64,000 nucleotides of DNA, from NCBI RefSeq assembly GCF_009908295.1, contig NZ_JAAALO010000002.1, positions 285,490 through 349,489 of the forward strand, in the 5' to 3' direction. Source of the stretch: Micromonospora rubida (GTDB taxonomy: Bacteria; Actinomycetota; Actinomycetes; Mycobacteriales; Micromonosporaceae). The position numbers and the translations under genes are program-made. Numbering within the stretch: position 1 is the stretch's first letter; every line of letters begins with the position of its first letter. Below, in pieces: positions 45,821 to 53,463 of this stretch. A model generated the notes under the pieces. That model was not told the origin of the DNA. It did no database searches and saw nothing but the letters and a program-made list of their open reading frames with translations.

Positions 45821-46088
45821 CGACGGCGTCCAGATCACGCGCGAGGAGGTCGGCCAGGGTGTCGACGGCTGCCTGCGCACCGTCGCCGTCGGCCTCCAGG
45901 GTGACCTCGGTGCCCTTCTTCGCGCCGAGCGACAGCACGGCGAGCATGCTGCGGGCCGGCACGGGTTTCTTGTCGCCGGTGCGGATGGTGACCGGCACCG
46001 GCTGCTTCGCCGCTTCGGCGACGAACAACGCCGCCGGGCGGGCGTGCAGCCCGCTGGCGGAGCCGACGACGACTGTCCTGGTGGGCAC
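45813..46088 (-). CDS. ptsH: PTS phosphocarrier protein HPr
   Basis: 91 residues. The active-site His15 lies in SGLHARPAA. The regulatory-serine region ARSMLAVLSLGAKKG retains a serine at the Ser46-equivalent position, though HPr kinase is not typical of this phylum. GTG 46088 with AGGAGG. It receives phosphate from Enzyme I and passes it to the EIIA encoded two genes upstream; it overlaps ptsI by eight bases. Confidence 0.97.
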   Translation of the reverse strand: MPTRTVVVGSASGLHARPAALFVAEAAKQPVPVTIRTGDKKPVPARSMLAVLSLGAKKGTEVTLEADGDGAQAAVDTLADLLARDLDAVDA

Positions 46089-46096
46089 GGATCCTC

Positions 46097-47137
46097 CTAC
46101 GGTTCGATCGTCACCTTGATCGCTTCGCCACGGGCCACGATGCCGAAGGCGTCGAGGGCACGGTCGAGCGGCAGGCGGTGGGTGATGAGGTCGGCCACCG
46201 GCACAGAGCCGTCGGCGATGAGCCGCAGCGCCTGCTTGTTGTGCTCGGGGCTGGAGCCGTTGGCGCCGACGATGGCCAGTTCGCGGTAGTGCACGAGGTT
46301 GGAGTCCAGGGAGATGACCGGCTTGTCCTTCGGCAGGCCGCCGAAGAAGCTGATCCGTCCCTGCCGCGCGGCCATCTGCACCGCCTGTTCCTGGGCGGCG
46401 CCGGCTGCGGTGGCGGTGATGACGACGTCGGCGCCCCGGCCCTCGGTGAGTTTGAGCACCGCGTCGACGACGTCGGTCTCGGCACCGCAGATCGCCGCGT
46501 CCGGCTGGACCAGGTTGGCCGCCAGGTCGAGGCGTTCGCGGTTGAGGTCGACGAGGAACACCCGGGCCGCGCCGCGCGCCCGGGCCAGGCGGACGTGCAG
46601 GCAGCCGATCGGCCCGGAGCCCACGACGACCACGTCGTCGCCCTCCCCGACACTGGCGAGGTTCTGGCCGTTGAGGACGCAGGCGAGGGGCTCGGCGACG
46701 GACGCCTCGGCGAAGCTGAGTCCGTCGGGGATGCGGTTGAGCCCGTCGACGTCGAGGACGTTGTGCGGTACGACCATGTATTCGGCGAACCCGCCGTCGA
46801 AGTGGTACCCCATCGACACCTGGCTAGGGCACACGGTCATCCGGCCGCGCCGGCACTCCGCGCACTTGCCGCACGGGATTGCGGCGATGACCTGGACCCG
46901 GTCCCCCGGCTGCCAGCCCGAGACGTCGCCGCCAACCTCCACGACCTCGCCGGCGATCTCGTGGCCCATGACGCGCGGCGGGACGATGTGGTGGTGGCCG
47001 AAGCGGGAGATCTTCACGTCGGTGCCGCAGGTGGAGCAGGCCCGGACGCGGATCTTCACGTCGGCGGGGCCCGGCGTGGGCTCGGGCGCGTCCTCGATGC
47101 GGATGTCACCGGGGGCGTGGAATCGCACAACTCTCAC
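46097..47137 (-). CDS. Zinc-dependent medium-chain dehydrogenase, probably a polyol(-phosphate) dehydrogenase
   Basis: 346 residues, MDR family. Catalytic-zinc ligands: Cys in ACSTCGTD and GHE; structural zinc tetrad CGKCAECRRGRMTVC. Rossmann motif VVGSGPIGCLHV (about residue 170), with an Asp ending the second strand (LVDLNRERL), indicating NAD. Nearest relatives are sorbitol, threonine and galactitol-1-phosphate dehydrogenases. GTG 47137 overlaps the EIIA stop (GTGA). Embedded in a mannitol-type PTS operon, it probably oxidises the imported hexitol-phosphate, taking the place normally held by MtlD. Which carbon it oxidises cannot be read from sequence. Confidence 0.85.
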   Translation of the reverse strand: MRVVRFHAPGDIRIEDAPEPTPGPADVKIRVRACSTCGTDVKISRFGHHHIVPPRVMGHEIAGEVVEVGGDVSGWQPGDRVQVIAAIPCGKCAECRRGRMTVCPSQVSMGYHFDGGFAEYMVVPHNVLDVDGLNRIPDGLSFAEASVAEPLACVLNGQNLASVGEGDDVVVVGSGPIGCLHVRLARARGAARVFLVDLNRERLDLAANLVQPDAAICGAETDVVDAVLKLTEGRGADVVITATAAGAAQEQAVQMAARQGRISFFGGLPKDKPVISLDSNLVHYRELAIVGANGSSPEHNKQALRLIADGSVPVADLITHRLPLDRALDAFGIVARGEAIKVTIEP

Positions 47138-47568
47138 GATGGTTCCTCTTCAAGGATGGTGATCACTTCATCGGCACTTGTCGAGTTTCGTAGCCGCTCC
47201 GCCTGCGCCGGGTCCATCAGCACCGAGGCGAGCCTGGCCAGGATGTCCACGTGCCCGTCGCCTGCCGCGGCGATGGCCACGCAGACCCTCACGTCGAAGC
47301 CGTCCCAGTCGACGCCGCCGGGGAAGCGCAGCACCGCGAGGGCGTCGCGCTGGACCGATTCCTTGCTGTTGAGCGTGCCGTGCGGGATGGCGACGCCCTC
47401 CCCGATGTATGTGGAGACACTCTGCTCGCGGGCGAGCATCGCGTCCACGTATGCCGGGGCGACCGCGCCGGTCTCGACGAGCACCGCACCGCAGCGGCGG
47501 ATCGCCTCGTCCCGCGATCCGGCCCGCTCGTCGAGCCGGATCGCGTCACGGGACAGCAGCTCAGCCAC
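47134..47568 (-). CDS. PTS EIIA component, mannitol/fructose type
   Basis: 144 residues, EIIA-2 family. The phosphorylated His is in GVAIPHGTLNS (H63); the fold pattern REQSVSTYIGEG and HVDILARLASVL is typical of MtlF/FruA-type EIIA. Takes phosphate from HPr and passes it to EIIB. The start overlaps EIIB by eight bases and its end overlaps the dehydrogenase by four, so translation through the operon is tightly coupled. Confidence 0.94.
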   Translation of the reverse strand: MAELLSRDAIRLDERAGSRDEAIRRCGAVLVETGAVAPAYVDAMLAREQSVSTYIGEGVAIPHGTLNSKESVQRDALAVLRFPGGVDWDGFDVRVCVAIAAAGDGHVDILARLASVLMDPAQAERLRNSTSADEVITILEEEPS

Positions 47569-47869
47569 TCAGCTCACCACCACGCTGCACCGCGTTCACG
47601 ACCTTGGTGACGGCCGGGTCGCCGATGAACACCTGGATCGGCACGATCACCTTGTCGGGCGCACTGACCCGGGCCCGGGCGGCAAGCCCCCGGTGGCAGA
47701 TGACGACGTCGGCGTCCGCCGGGATCGAGTTGACCGGCGTGTGCTCGACGGTCACCGCGTTCTTTGCCAGTTGCCGCCGTAGCTGGCTGGCCAGCATCAC
47801 GCTGCTGCCCATGCCGGCGTCGCACGCGACGACGACCTTCTTGATCTCGGTGCCGTTGATGGTGGGCAT
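47561..47869 (-). CDS. PTS EIIB component, mannitol type
   Basis: 102 residues. The phosphocysteine loop is KKVVVACDAGMGSS (C16), the mannitol-type EIIB signature. Encoded separately from EIIC, whereas MtlA is usually a fused EIICB(A). ATG 47869 lies five bases after the EIIC stop; a longer open frame exists across EIIC but is a shadow. Passes phosphate from EIIA to the incoming sugar held by EIIC. Confidence 0.93.
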   Translation of the reverse strand: MPTINGTEIKKVVVACDAGMGSSVMLASQLRRQLAKNAVTVEHTPVNSIPADADVVICHRGLAARARVSAPDKVIVPIQVFIGDPAVTKVVNAVQRGGELSG

Positions 47870-47874
47870 GGCGT

Positions 47875-49008
47875 TCAGACCTCCAGCTTCGCCGACTTGT
47901 TGGTGGCCTCGTCCGGGTCGACGATCGTCTCCTCGTCGGGGCCGAGGGGGTCCTCGGCGGGTTCGCCGCGGCCGAAGCCGAGCAGGGCCGAGGCGATCGC
48001 GAAGGTGACCGCGGTGGCGATGACGACGCCGAGGACGACCCCGAAGTAGTCGCCCTTCGGCGTGACCGCCAGGTAGGCGAAGATGCTGCCCGGCGACGGG
48101 GTGGCGACCAGGCCCGCCCCCGTGATCATGAAGGTGCCGACGCCCGCGGCGCCGCCGCAGATCATGGCGAGAATCAGCTTCGGCTTCATCAGCACGTACG
48201 GGAAGTAGATCTCGTGGATGCCGCCGAGGAACTGCACGATGATCGCGGCCGGGGCGCTGGGGCGCAGCGCGCGGGGGCCGAAGACCATGAAGGCGAGCAG
48301 CAGGCCGAGGCCGGGGCCGGGGTTGGACTCGATCATGAACAGGATCGACTTGCCCTTGTCCGCCGCCTCGGCCATGCCCAGCGGGCCGAACACCCCGTGG
48401 TTGATGGCGTTGTTGAGGAACAGCACCTTCGCGGGTTCGACGAGCACCGAGGTCAGCGGCAGCAGGTCCTTGTCGACGAGCCAGTCGACGCCCGAGCCGG
48501 CCTGCTTGGTGAACCACTCGACCACGGGGCCGATGCCGTAGACGCCGCCGATGGCCATCACACCGCCGATGATGCCGGCGCTGAAGTTGTCGACCAGCAT
48601 CTCGAAGCCGGGGCGGATCTTGTTCTCGACCAGGCCGTCGAACAGCTTGAGGACGTAGGCGGTGAGCGGGCCGATGATCATCGCGCCGAGGATCATCGGC
48701 ACGTCGGCGCCGACCACGAGGCCCATGGTCGCCACCGCACCGACGACGGCGCCGCGCTGCCCGTGGACCAGCCGGCCGCCGGTGTAGCCGATGAGCACCG
48801 GCAGCAGGATGCTGATGATCGGGCCGACCAGTTCGGCAAGGGTCTTGTTGGGGAACCAGCCGGTCGGGATGAACAACGCGGTGATCAGACCCCAAGCGAG
48901 AAACGCGCCGATGTTGGGCATGACCATCGCGGCCAGGTGACCGCCGAGGCGTTGCACCGAGGCTCTGAAGCCCTGGCCTTGCACCTTGGGTGTGTAGGAG
49001 GAGGTCAC
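47875..49008 (-). CDS. PTS EIIC component, mannitol type (membrane permease)
   Basis: 377 residues, eight or more membrane helices. Contains the EIIC signature GGIHEIYFPYVLMKPKL, whose Glu in GIHEI is essential in MtlA, plus LNNAINHGVFGPLG and the hallmark N-terminal AMVMPNIGAFLAWGL. The C-terminal 35-residue acidic tail (PAEDPLGPDEETIVDPDEA) is the remnant linker where MtlA proteins would continue into EIIB. GTG 49008 with GAAGGAG. The substrate is a hexitol or related polyol by family; mannitol is the best guess. Confidence 0.94.
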   Translation of the reverse strand: MTSSYTPKVQGQGFRASVQRLGGHLAAMVMPNIGAFLAWGLITALFIPTGWFPNKTLAELVGPIISILLPVLIGYTGGRLVHGQRGAVVGAVATMGLVVGADVPMILGAMIIGPLTAYVLKLFDGLVENKIRPGFEMLVDNFSAGIIGGVMAIGGVYGIGPVVEWFTKQAGSGVDWLVDKDLLPLTSVLVEPAKVLFLNNAINHGVFGPLGMAEAADKGKSILFMIESNPGPGLGLLLAFMVFGPRALRPSAPAAIIVQFLGGIHEIYFPYVLMKPKLILAMICGGAAGVGTFMITGAGLVATPSPGSIFAYLAVTPKGDYFGVVLGVVIATAVTFAIASALLGFGRGEPAEDPLGPDEETIVDPDEATNKSAKLEV

Positions 49009-49065
49009 GGGGGCATCTCCTTCAGGAGGGGGACCGGGCGGCAGCGGGGGGAGAAGCTCGTCCGG

Positions 49066-49974
49066 TCAGGGGTGGATGGTGACGGCGTGGCGGAACAGGT
49101 CCGCGGGGCCGGGCATGCGGCTGCCGGGCAGGCTCACCGCGGCGGCGCCCCAGGCAAGCCCCTCGGCGAGGGCGGCGGCGCCCCGCGCGCCCGCGGCAAG
49201 GAACCCGGCGAGCAGCGCGTCGCCGGCGCCGACGGTGCTGCGGGGCCGGACGACCGGGCAGCTACCCATGACGACCCCGTCGGCGTCGACGAGGACGGCA
49301 CCGTCGGCGCCGAGGCTGGCCACGACGGTGCCGGCCCCCCACGCCCGCAGGCGCTGGGCGGCGTCGACCACGTCGCCGAGGTCCGCCAGGGGAATGCCGA
49401 CCACCTCGGCCAACTCGTCGCGGTTGGGCTTGAGCAGGGTCGCCCCGGCCAGGGCGGCCTCACGCAGGGCGGGGCCGCTGGTGTCGACGGCCACCCTGAC
49501 GCCGGCGGCGCGCAGCTTCCGGCACAGCTGCGCGTAGGCGTCGGCGGGCAGGCCGGGCGGGACGCTGCCGCACAGCACGACCCAGTCGGCATCGCCGGCG
49601 CGGGTGAGCACCCGGTCGGTCACCTCGTCGAGCTCCGCGCGGAACATGGTCGGGCCGGGCTCGTTGACCTTGGTGACCGTGCCGTCGGGCTCGGCGAGGG
49701 TGATGTTGGAACGGGTCCGTCCGGAGATCGGCACCGCGAGGACCTCCACCCCCTCCGCCTTGAGCAGGCGGATGAGCTGGTCGCCCTCGTCGCCGCCGGA
49801 CGGCAGCACCGCCACCGACGGCACCCCGTTGGCCAGCAGGGCCCGGGACACGTTGACGCCCTTGCCGCCGGGGTCGAGGTGCGCCGTGGCGGCCCGGATG
49901 ACCTCGCCCCGGGTGAGCGAGTCGACCTCGACGGCCCGGTCGAGGCTGGGATTGAGGGTGACGGTGACGATCAT
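49066..49974 (-). CDS. 1-phosphofructokinase family hexose-phosphate kinase
   Basis: 302 residues, PfkB/ribokinase superfamily, 1-phosphofructokinase/tagatose-6-phosphate kinase branch. It starts MIVTVTLNPSLDRAVEV, has DPGGKGVNVSRAL near residue 38 and the C-terminal motif STVGAGDALLAGFLA with the catalytic base Asp. It phosphorylates a ketose-monophosphate to the bisphosphate that aldolase splits. It follows the DeoR gene by 13 bases and precedes EIIC by 57. In a mannitol-type operon fructose-6-phosphate would need no such kinase, which suggests that a ketose-1-phosphate (or tagatose-phosphate) is formed. Confidence 0.92.
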   Translation of the reverse strand: MIVTVTLNPSLDRAVEVDSLTRGEVIRAATAHLDPGGKGVNVSRALLANGVPSVAVLPSGGDEGDQLIRLLKAEGVEVLAVPISGRTRSNITLAEPDGTVTKVNEPGPTMFRAELDEVTDRVLTRAGDADWVVLCGSVPPGLPADAYAQLCRKLRAAGVRVAVDTSGPALREAALAGATLLKPNRDELAEVVGIPLADLGDVVDAAQRLRAWGAGTVVASLGADGAVLVDADGVVMGSCPVVRPRSTVGAGDALLAGFLAAGARGAAALAEGLAWGAAAVSLPGSRMPGPADLFRHAVTIHP

Positions 49975-49987
49975 GCCCTGCCGGCTT

Positions 49988-50749
49988 TCATGCTCGTGCC
50001 ACGCGGACGCCTGCGGACTCCAGGTCGCCGACCAGGTCGGAGTCGGCGCGGCTGTCGGTGATGAGCAGATCGAGGTCGGCCAGCTCGGCGAACCGGGCCA
50101 GGTAGTCGTTGCCGATCTTGGTGTGGTCGGCGACCAGTACCGTGCGGCGGGCCGCACGGACCATTGCCCGCTTCACCGCCGCCTCGGCCGGGTCCGGGGT
50201 GGTCAGGCCGCGCTCGACCGAGATGCCGTTGGTCCCGATGAACGCGACGTCGACGTAGAGGTCCGCCAACGGCCGCAGCGCCCAGTCGTCCACGGTCGCG
50301 AGGGTCTTCCCGCGGACCCGTCCGCCCAGCAGCAGGACATTGAGGTTGGCACAGGTGCCGAGGGTCGTGGCGATGACCGGCGAGTTGACCACGACGGTCA
50401 ACTCCCGGTCGACCGGCAGCAGCTGGGCCAGCCGGGCGGTGGTGGTGCCGGCGTCGAGGATGATCGCGCCCTCCTCGGGCACCTCGCTCAGGGCGAGCTT
50501 GGCGATGCGCTCCTTCTCCTCGATGAGCACCGCGTCGCGCGCCGCCAGGGCGGGCTCGAACCCGATCCGTTCGACCGGGATCGCGCCACCGTGGACCCGG
50601 CGTAGCACCCCGGCCCGCTCCAGGATGGTGAGGTCGCGCCGGATGGTCTCCGGCGTGACGCTGAGCTCCTCGGCAAGGCCCGCCACCTCGACCCGGCCCT
50701 CGGTGCGGGCCATGCGAAGGATCTCCTGCTGCCGCTCTTCGGCGTACAC
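49988..50749 (-). CDS. DeoR/GlpR-family transcriptional regulator of the PTS operon
   Basis: 253 residues. N-terminal HTH ERQQEILRMARTEGR followed by LAEELSVTPETIRRDLTIL (residues about 6-55, the classic DeoR helix pair with RRDL), and a C-terminal sugar-phosphate-binding domain with DAGTTTARLAQLLP and the GTNGIS loop. Start GTG 50749. It is the first gene of the PTS operon and probably senses a pathway phosphate ester, repressing its own transcription; repeated TTTCG/TTTGTTT words lie directly upstream. Confidence 0.94.
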   Translation of the reverse strand: MYAEERQQEILRMARTEGRVEVAGLAEELSVTPETIRRDLTILERAGVLRRVHGGAIPVERIGFEPALAARDAVLIEEKERIAKLALSEVPEEGAIILDAGTTTARLAQLLPVDRELTVVVNSPVIATTLGTCANLNVLLLGGRVRGKTLATVDDWALRPLADLYVDVAFIGTNGISVERGLTTPDPAEAAVKRAMVRAARRTVLVADHTKIGNDYLARFAELADLDLLITDSRADSDLVGDLESAGVRVARA

Positions 50750-50752
50750 GAT

Positions 50753-50795
50753 GTTGTTTCACCGCCGTTTCGTTTTGCTTGTGCTTTGTTTACGC
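50753..50795 (-). promoter_or_regulatory. Putative DeoR operator/promoter of the PTS operon
   Basis: An AT-richer island with three related words on the + strand, TTGTTTCACC, GTTTCGTTTTG and CTTTGTTTACG, spaced about 15-18 bases. DeoR/FruR-type proteins bind repeated TTTCGTTT-like boxes, so this is the probable control site of the operon. It ends a few bases before the GTG start. Confidence 0.55.
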
Positions 50796-51024
50796 CCGGA
50801 TGAGTGGGAAGTCAAGAGGTCGGCCACAGAAACCCACACCGCCGGGCCGAGCAGTTGGGTCCGCTGGCGAGCGCCGGCTGCTGGACACCGCGCTGGGGCA
50901 GGGTCCGGGGCTGGGGCGGGGTCCGGGGCTGGGCGATCGGGCACACCCGGGCCTGGAGCATCGCCGGGGGCGCGGTGTTCGGCCACCAGATCGAGACGGC
51001 CCGCTGGCTCGCGGGCTTGGCCAG

Positions 51025-51831
51025 CTACCGCTGGCAGGTGGGGCACCAGTAGAGGTTGCGCCCGGCGAGGTCGCCCCGGCGCACCTCGCCGGAGCAGACG
51101 TGGCAGGGCTGGCCGGGGCGGCGGTAGACGTACACCTCGCCGCCGTGCCGGTCGACCCGGGGCGCCCGGCCGGTGACCTCCGGCAGGTGGGCATCCCGGA
51201 CGGTGTCGATCCGGCCCACCTCGACGGCCCGGGTCATCAGCGCCACCAGGTCCGCCCACAACTCCCGCCAGAGCGCCGGGGTCAGCTCCCGGCCGGGCAG
51301 CAGCGGCGGCAGGCCGGCCCGGAACAGCGCCTCCGTGACGAAGATCAACCCCGTGCCGGCCACCACCGACTGGTCGAGCAGCAGCGCCGCGAGCGGGGTC
51401 GGGCTGCGGGAGATCCGGGCGTACGCGCGGGACGGGTCGGCGTCGGCGCGCAGCGGGTCGGGGCCGAGCCGGTGGCGCAGCGCCGCCACCTCGGGCGGGG
51501 TGAGCAACTCACAGGCGGTGGGGCCGCGCAGGTCCAGCCAGTGCGCGTCGCTGGTCAGCCGCAGCCGCACCTGGCCGACGGGCGGCGGCGGCTCGCCCGG
51601 CCCGTCGGCGAACCTGCCGTACAGGCCGAGGTGCACGTGCAGGGTCAGCTCGTGCGCGTAGTGGTGCAGCAGGTGCTTGCCGTACGCCTCGGTGTCGTCC
51701 AGGACGGTGCCGGACAGCCGGGCCGCGCCCTCGGCGAAGCGGCCCTGCGGGCTGGCGGCCTGCACCTTGTCGCCGGCGAACAGTTCGGCGTGCCGGGCGG
51801 CGAGGCGGTGGATGCTGTGTCCCTCTGGCAC
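51025..51831 (-). CDS. nei: Fpg/Nei-family DNA glycosylase (endonuclease VIII-type)
   Basis: 268 residues, bifunctional glycosylase/AP lyase acting on oxidised bases. The catalytic N-terminus is MPEGHSIHR: Pro2 forms the Schiff base and Glu3 is the acid. The helix-two-turn-helix is in the middle (LLDQSVVAGTGLIFVTEALFRAG), and the C-terminal zinc finger is CHVC...CPTC. PEGHS rather than PELPE points to the Nei rather than MutM group. It follows the intergenic gap after the PTS operon on the same strand and looks monocistronic. Confidence 0.93.
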   Translation of the reverse strand: MPEGHSIHRLAARHAELFAGDKVQAASPQGRFAEGAARLSGTVLDDTEAYGKHLLHHYAHELTLHVHLGLYGRFADGPGEPPPPVGQVRLRLTSDAHWLDLRGPTACELLTPPEVAALRHRLGPDPLRADADPSRAYARISRSPTPLAALLLDQSVVAGTGLIFVTEALFRAGLPPLLPGRELTPALWRELWADLVALMTRAVEVGRIDTVRDAHLPEVTGRAPRVDRHGGEVYVYRRPGQPCHVCSGEVRRGDLAGRNLYWCPTCQR

Positions 51832-52087
51832 GCCGCAACGGTATCTCCGACCGCCGACCGCCGACCGCCGGTCCCGCCGGCCGGGCGCGGGTCACCCGAG
51901 CGCGATCCTGACGCGACCTCCGTCCTGTCGCCCCCACCACCCAATCCGGTTCCCGGCGACGGCAGCGCCACCCCGAACGGGTGGTGGAAGTGTCGGCGGG
52001 GCTCCGGTTGGGTACCTCGGACGCCGTACCGCGTGGCTGCCGACCGGCGCTTCCGAGGCCTCCACGCATGGATCAGGAGGTGATGAG

Positions 52088-52942
52088 GTGAAGATTCCTT
52101 CGCTGTTGTCCCGCCGGAACGAGCCGGCGACGACGAACGACAGCAACGGCGACGGCCACGTCGACGAGTTCGAGAGGGCCGTCGCGACGGACACCGGCAG
52201 CCGCCCCGACGGGCGGCCGGTGCTCACCGACCGCGGCGACGAGCAGACGACGTACCGCAGCAGCACGACCGCCAGCGACGGCGAGCGGGCCTCGGACGCG
52301 GAGCGACAGGCCGCGGAGCAGGGAGCCCGGGCCCGCGCCGCGACCGCCCGCGCGGCCACCGCCCGCACCCCGGACGGCGAGACCAAGCGGCCGACCACCG
52401 GCCCGTCCACCGCCACGGCCGCCCCCACCACGACCGGTTCCCCCACCACTGAGCCGACCCTCGACCTCGACCGGAACCGCACCGCCGGACGGCCGCTGCC
52501 GGCCGACCCCACGAACGGACAGCCGGCGGGCCGGGGCCGTACCGCCGAGCCGTCGACGCCGGTGGACCGCACCGCTGCCGACGGCGAGACCCGGCCGGGG
52601 CCGGCAGCGGCCGGGCCGAAGCCCCGGTCCAGCCTGCTCGCCACCCTCGGCCTGGTCGTCGGCGTCGCCGGGGCGCTCGCCGTGCTGACCGGGACCCTCG
52701 CCGGGTACGGCATCGCGATCGGCGTGCTCGGGGCGGTGCTGTCCGTGTTCGGCCTGCTCGCCACCCGGCGTCGGCACATCGCCGGCAAGACCGACGCCCT
52801 GCTCGGCATGGCCTTCGGCGTCGCCGCCGTGGTCCTCGGCGTGCTGGCGATGACCGGCCAGTTCGACTGGCCGACCACGGACGGCGACTGGGTGCAACGG
52901 CTCCGTGAGTGGCTCGACTCACAGTTTGTCGACCGCTTCTGA
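52088..52942 (+). CDS. Membrane protein with long disordered N-terminus, unknown
   Basis: 284 residues. Starts GTG 52088 after a near-perfect AGGAGGTGA ribosome site. A short Asp-rich segment, NDSNGDGHVDEFE, resembles an EF-hand calcium loop. It is followed by about 130 residues of Thr/Ala/Arg/Pro-rich disorder, then three hydrophobic segments (about residues 180-203, 205-222 and 235-257) and an amphipathic tail. Resembles Micromonosporaceae hypothetical proteins in the style of DUF4190 membrane proteins; no function known. Followed by three consecutive hairpins. Confidence 0.8.
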   Translation: MKIPSLLSRRNEPATTNDSNGDGHVDEFERAVATDTGSRPDGRPVLTDRGDEQTTYRSSTTASDGERASDAERQAAEQGARARAATARAATARTPDGETKRPTTGPSTATAAPTTTGSPTTEPTLDLDRNRTAGRPLPADPTNGQPAGRGRTAEPSTPVDRTAADGETRPGPAAAGPKPRSSLLATLGLVVGVAGALAVLTGTLAGYGIAIGVLGAVLSVFGLLATRRRHIAGKTDALLGMAFGVAAVVLGVLAMTGQFDWPTTDGDWVQRLREWLDSQFVDRF

Positions 52943-52958
52943 CGGGCAGTTGATCTCC

Positions 52959-53051
52959 GCCGGCGGTTCGCCGGCCCAGCCCGACCAGTCTGGTGGTTCA
53001 CCAGCCGGGCACATCCTCTTTCGGGGGGCGGCGGTTCGCCGCCCCCCGAAA
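52959..53051 (+). terminator. Three successive GTT-loop hairpins
   Basis: Hairpins at 52959-52975 (GCCGGCG-GTT-CGCCGGC), 52990-53004 (CTGGTG-GTT-CACCAG) and 53019-53051 (a 15-bp stem beginning TTTCGGGGGGC, loop GTT). All share the same GTT triloop closed by G-C. The last is a strong terminator; the tandem arrangement is unusual. Confidence 0.75.
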
Positions 53052-53298
53052 CACGTCCGGGCCCGCCTCCCCACCGCCACACCGTCTTAACCAAAACACC
53101 CCCACCCGTCCCACCCCACCCCACCCCTTCCCCGCGATCTTGCACTTTGGGCCCTCGGTACGCCCGTTGTGCCCCTTTCGCCCGGGCCGCAACTGCAAGA
53201 TCGGCGCGGGAGGGGTGGGGTGGGCGGGGTGGAGCGGCGGGGTGGGGCGGGGTGGAGCGGCAGGGTGGGGCGGGTGGGGTGTTGATCGAATAGTGGTC

Positions 53299-53356
53299 TG
53301 CGCAATGAATCGTCGGGTGGGGCCTGCTATACGCAATGATCAGTCGGTCTACGCAA
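53299..53356. promoter_or_regulatory. Phased repeats upstream of the arginine-catabolism operon
   Basis: Three related words, TGCGCAA (53299-53305), TACGCAA (53330-53336) and TACGCAA (53350-53356). On the minus strand they read TTGCGYAKASC. Spacings of 31 and 20 bases are close to three and two helical turns, placing them on one DNA face, as for Lrp/AsnC-type regulators. Confidence 0.5.
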
Positions 53357-53463
53357 GTTCCACCGGTGGATGTCGTTGACGCCGGCCGCATACCGTTGGG
53401 CCACGGCGCCAGCCCCGTGGGCCGAAGGTGGCCGGGGCGCGCCCGACCCCTGGGAGCAGGACA

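Larger units (their letters stand above)
52943..53463. other. Repeat-rich intergenic region before the arginine-catabolism genes
   Basis: 521 bases with no credible gene. In order: three hairpins (52959-53051), C-rich CCACCCC runs (53094-53128), an inverted repeat built on GATCTTGCA/TGCAAGATC (about 53131-53210), G-rich GGGGTGGGG runs with quadruplex potential (53212-53280), and three TNCGCAA repeats (53299-53356) before the ddaH-like gene. The GATCTTGCA element resembles dispersed intergenic repeats I recall from Micromonospora. Confidence 0.7.
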
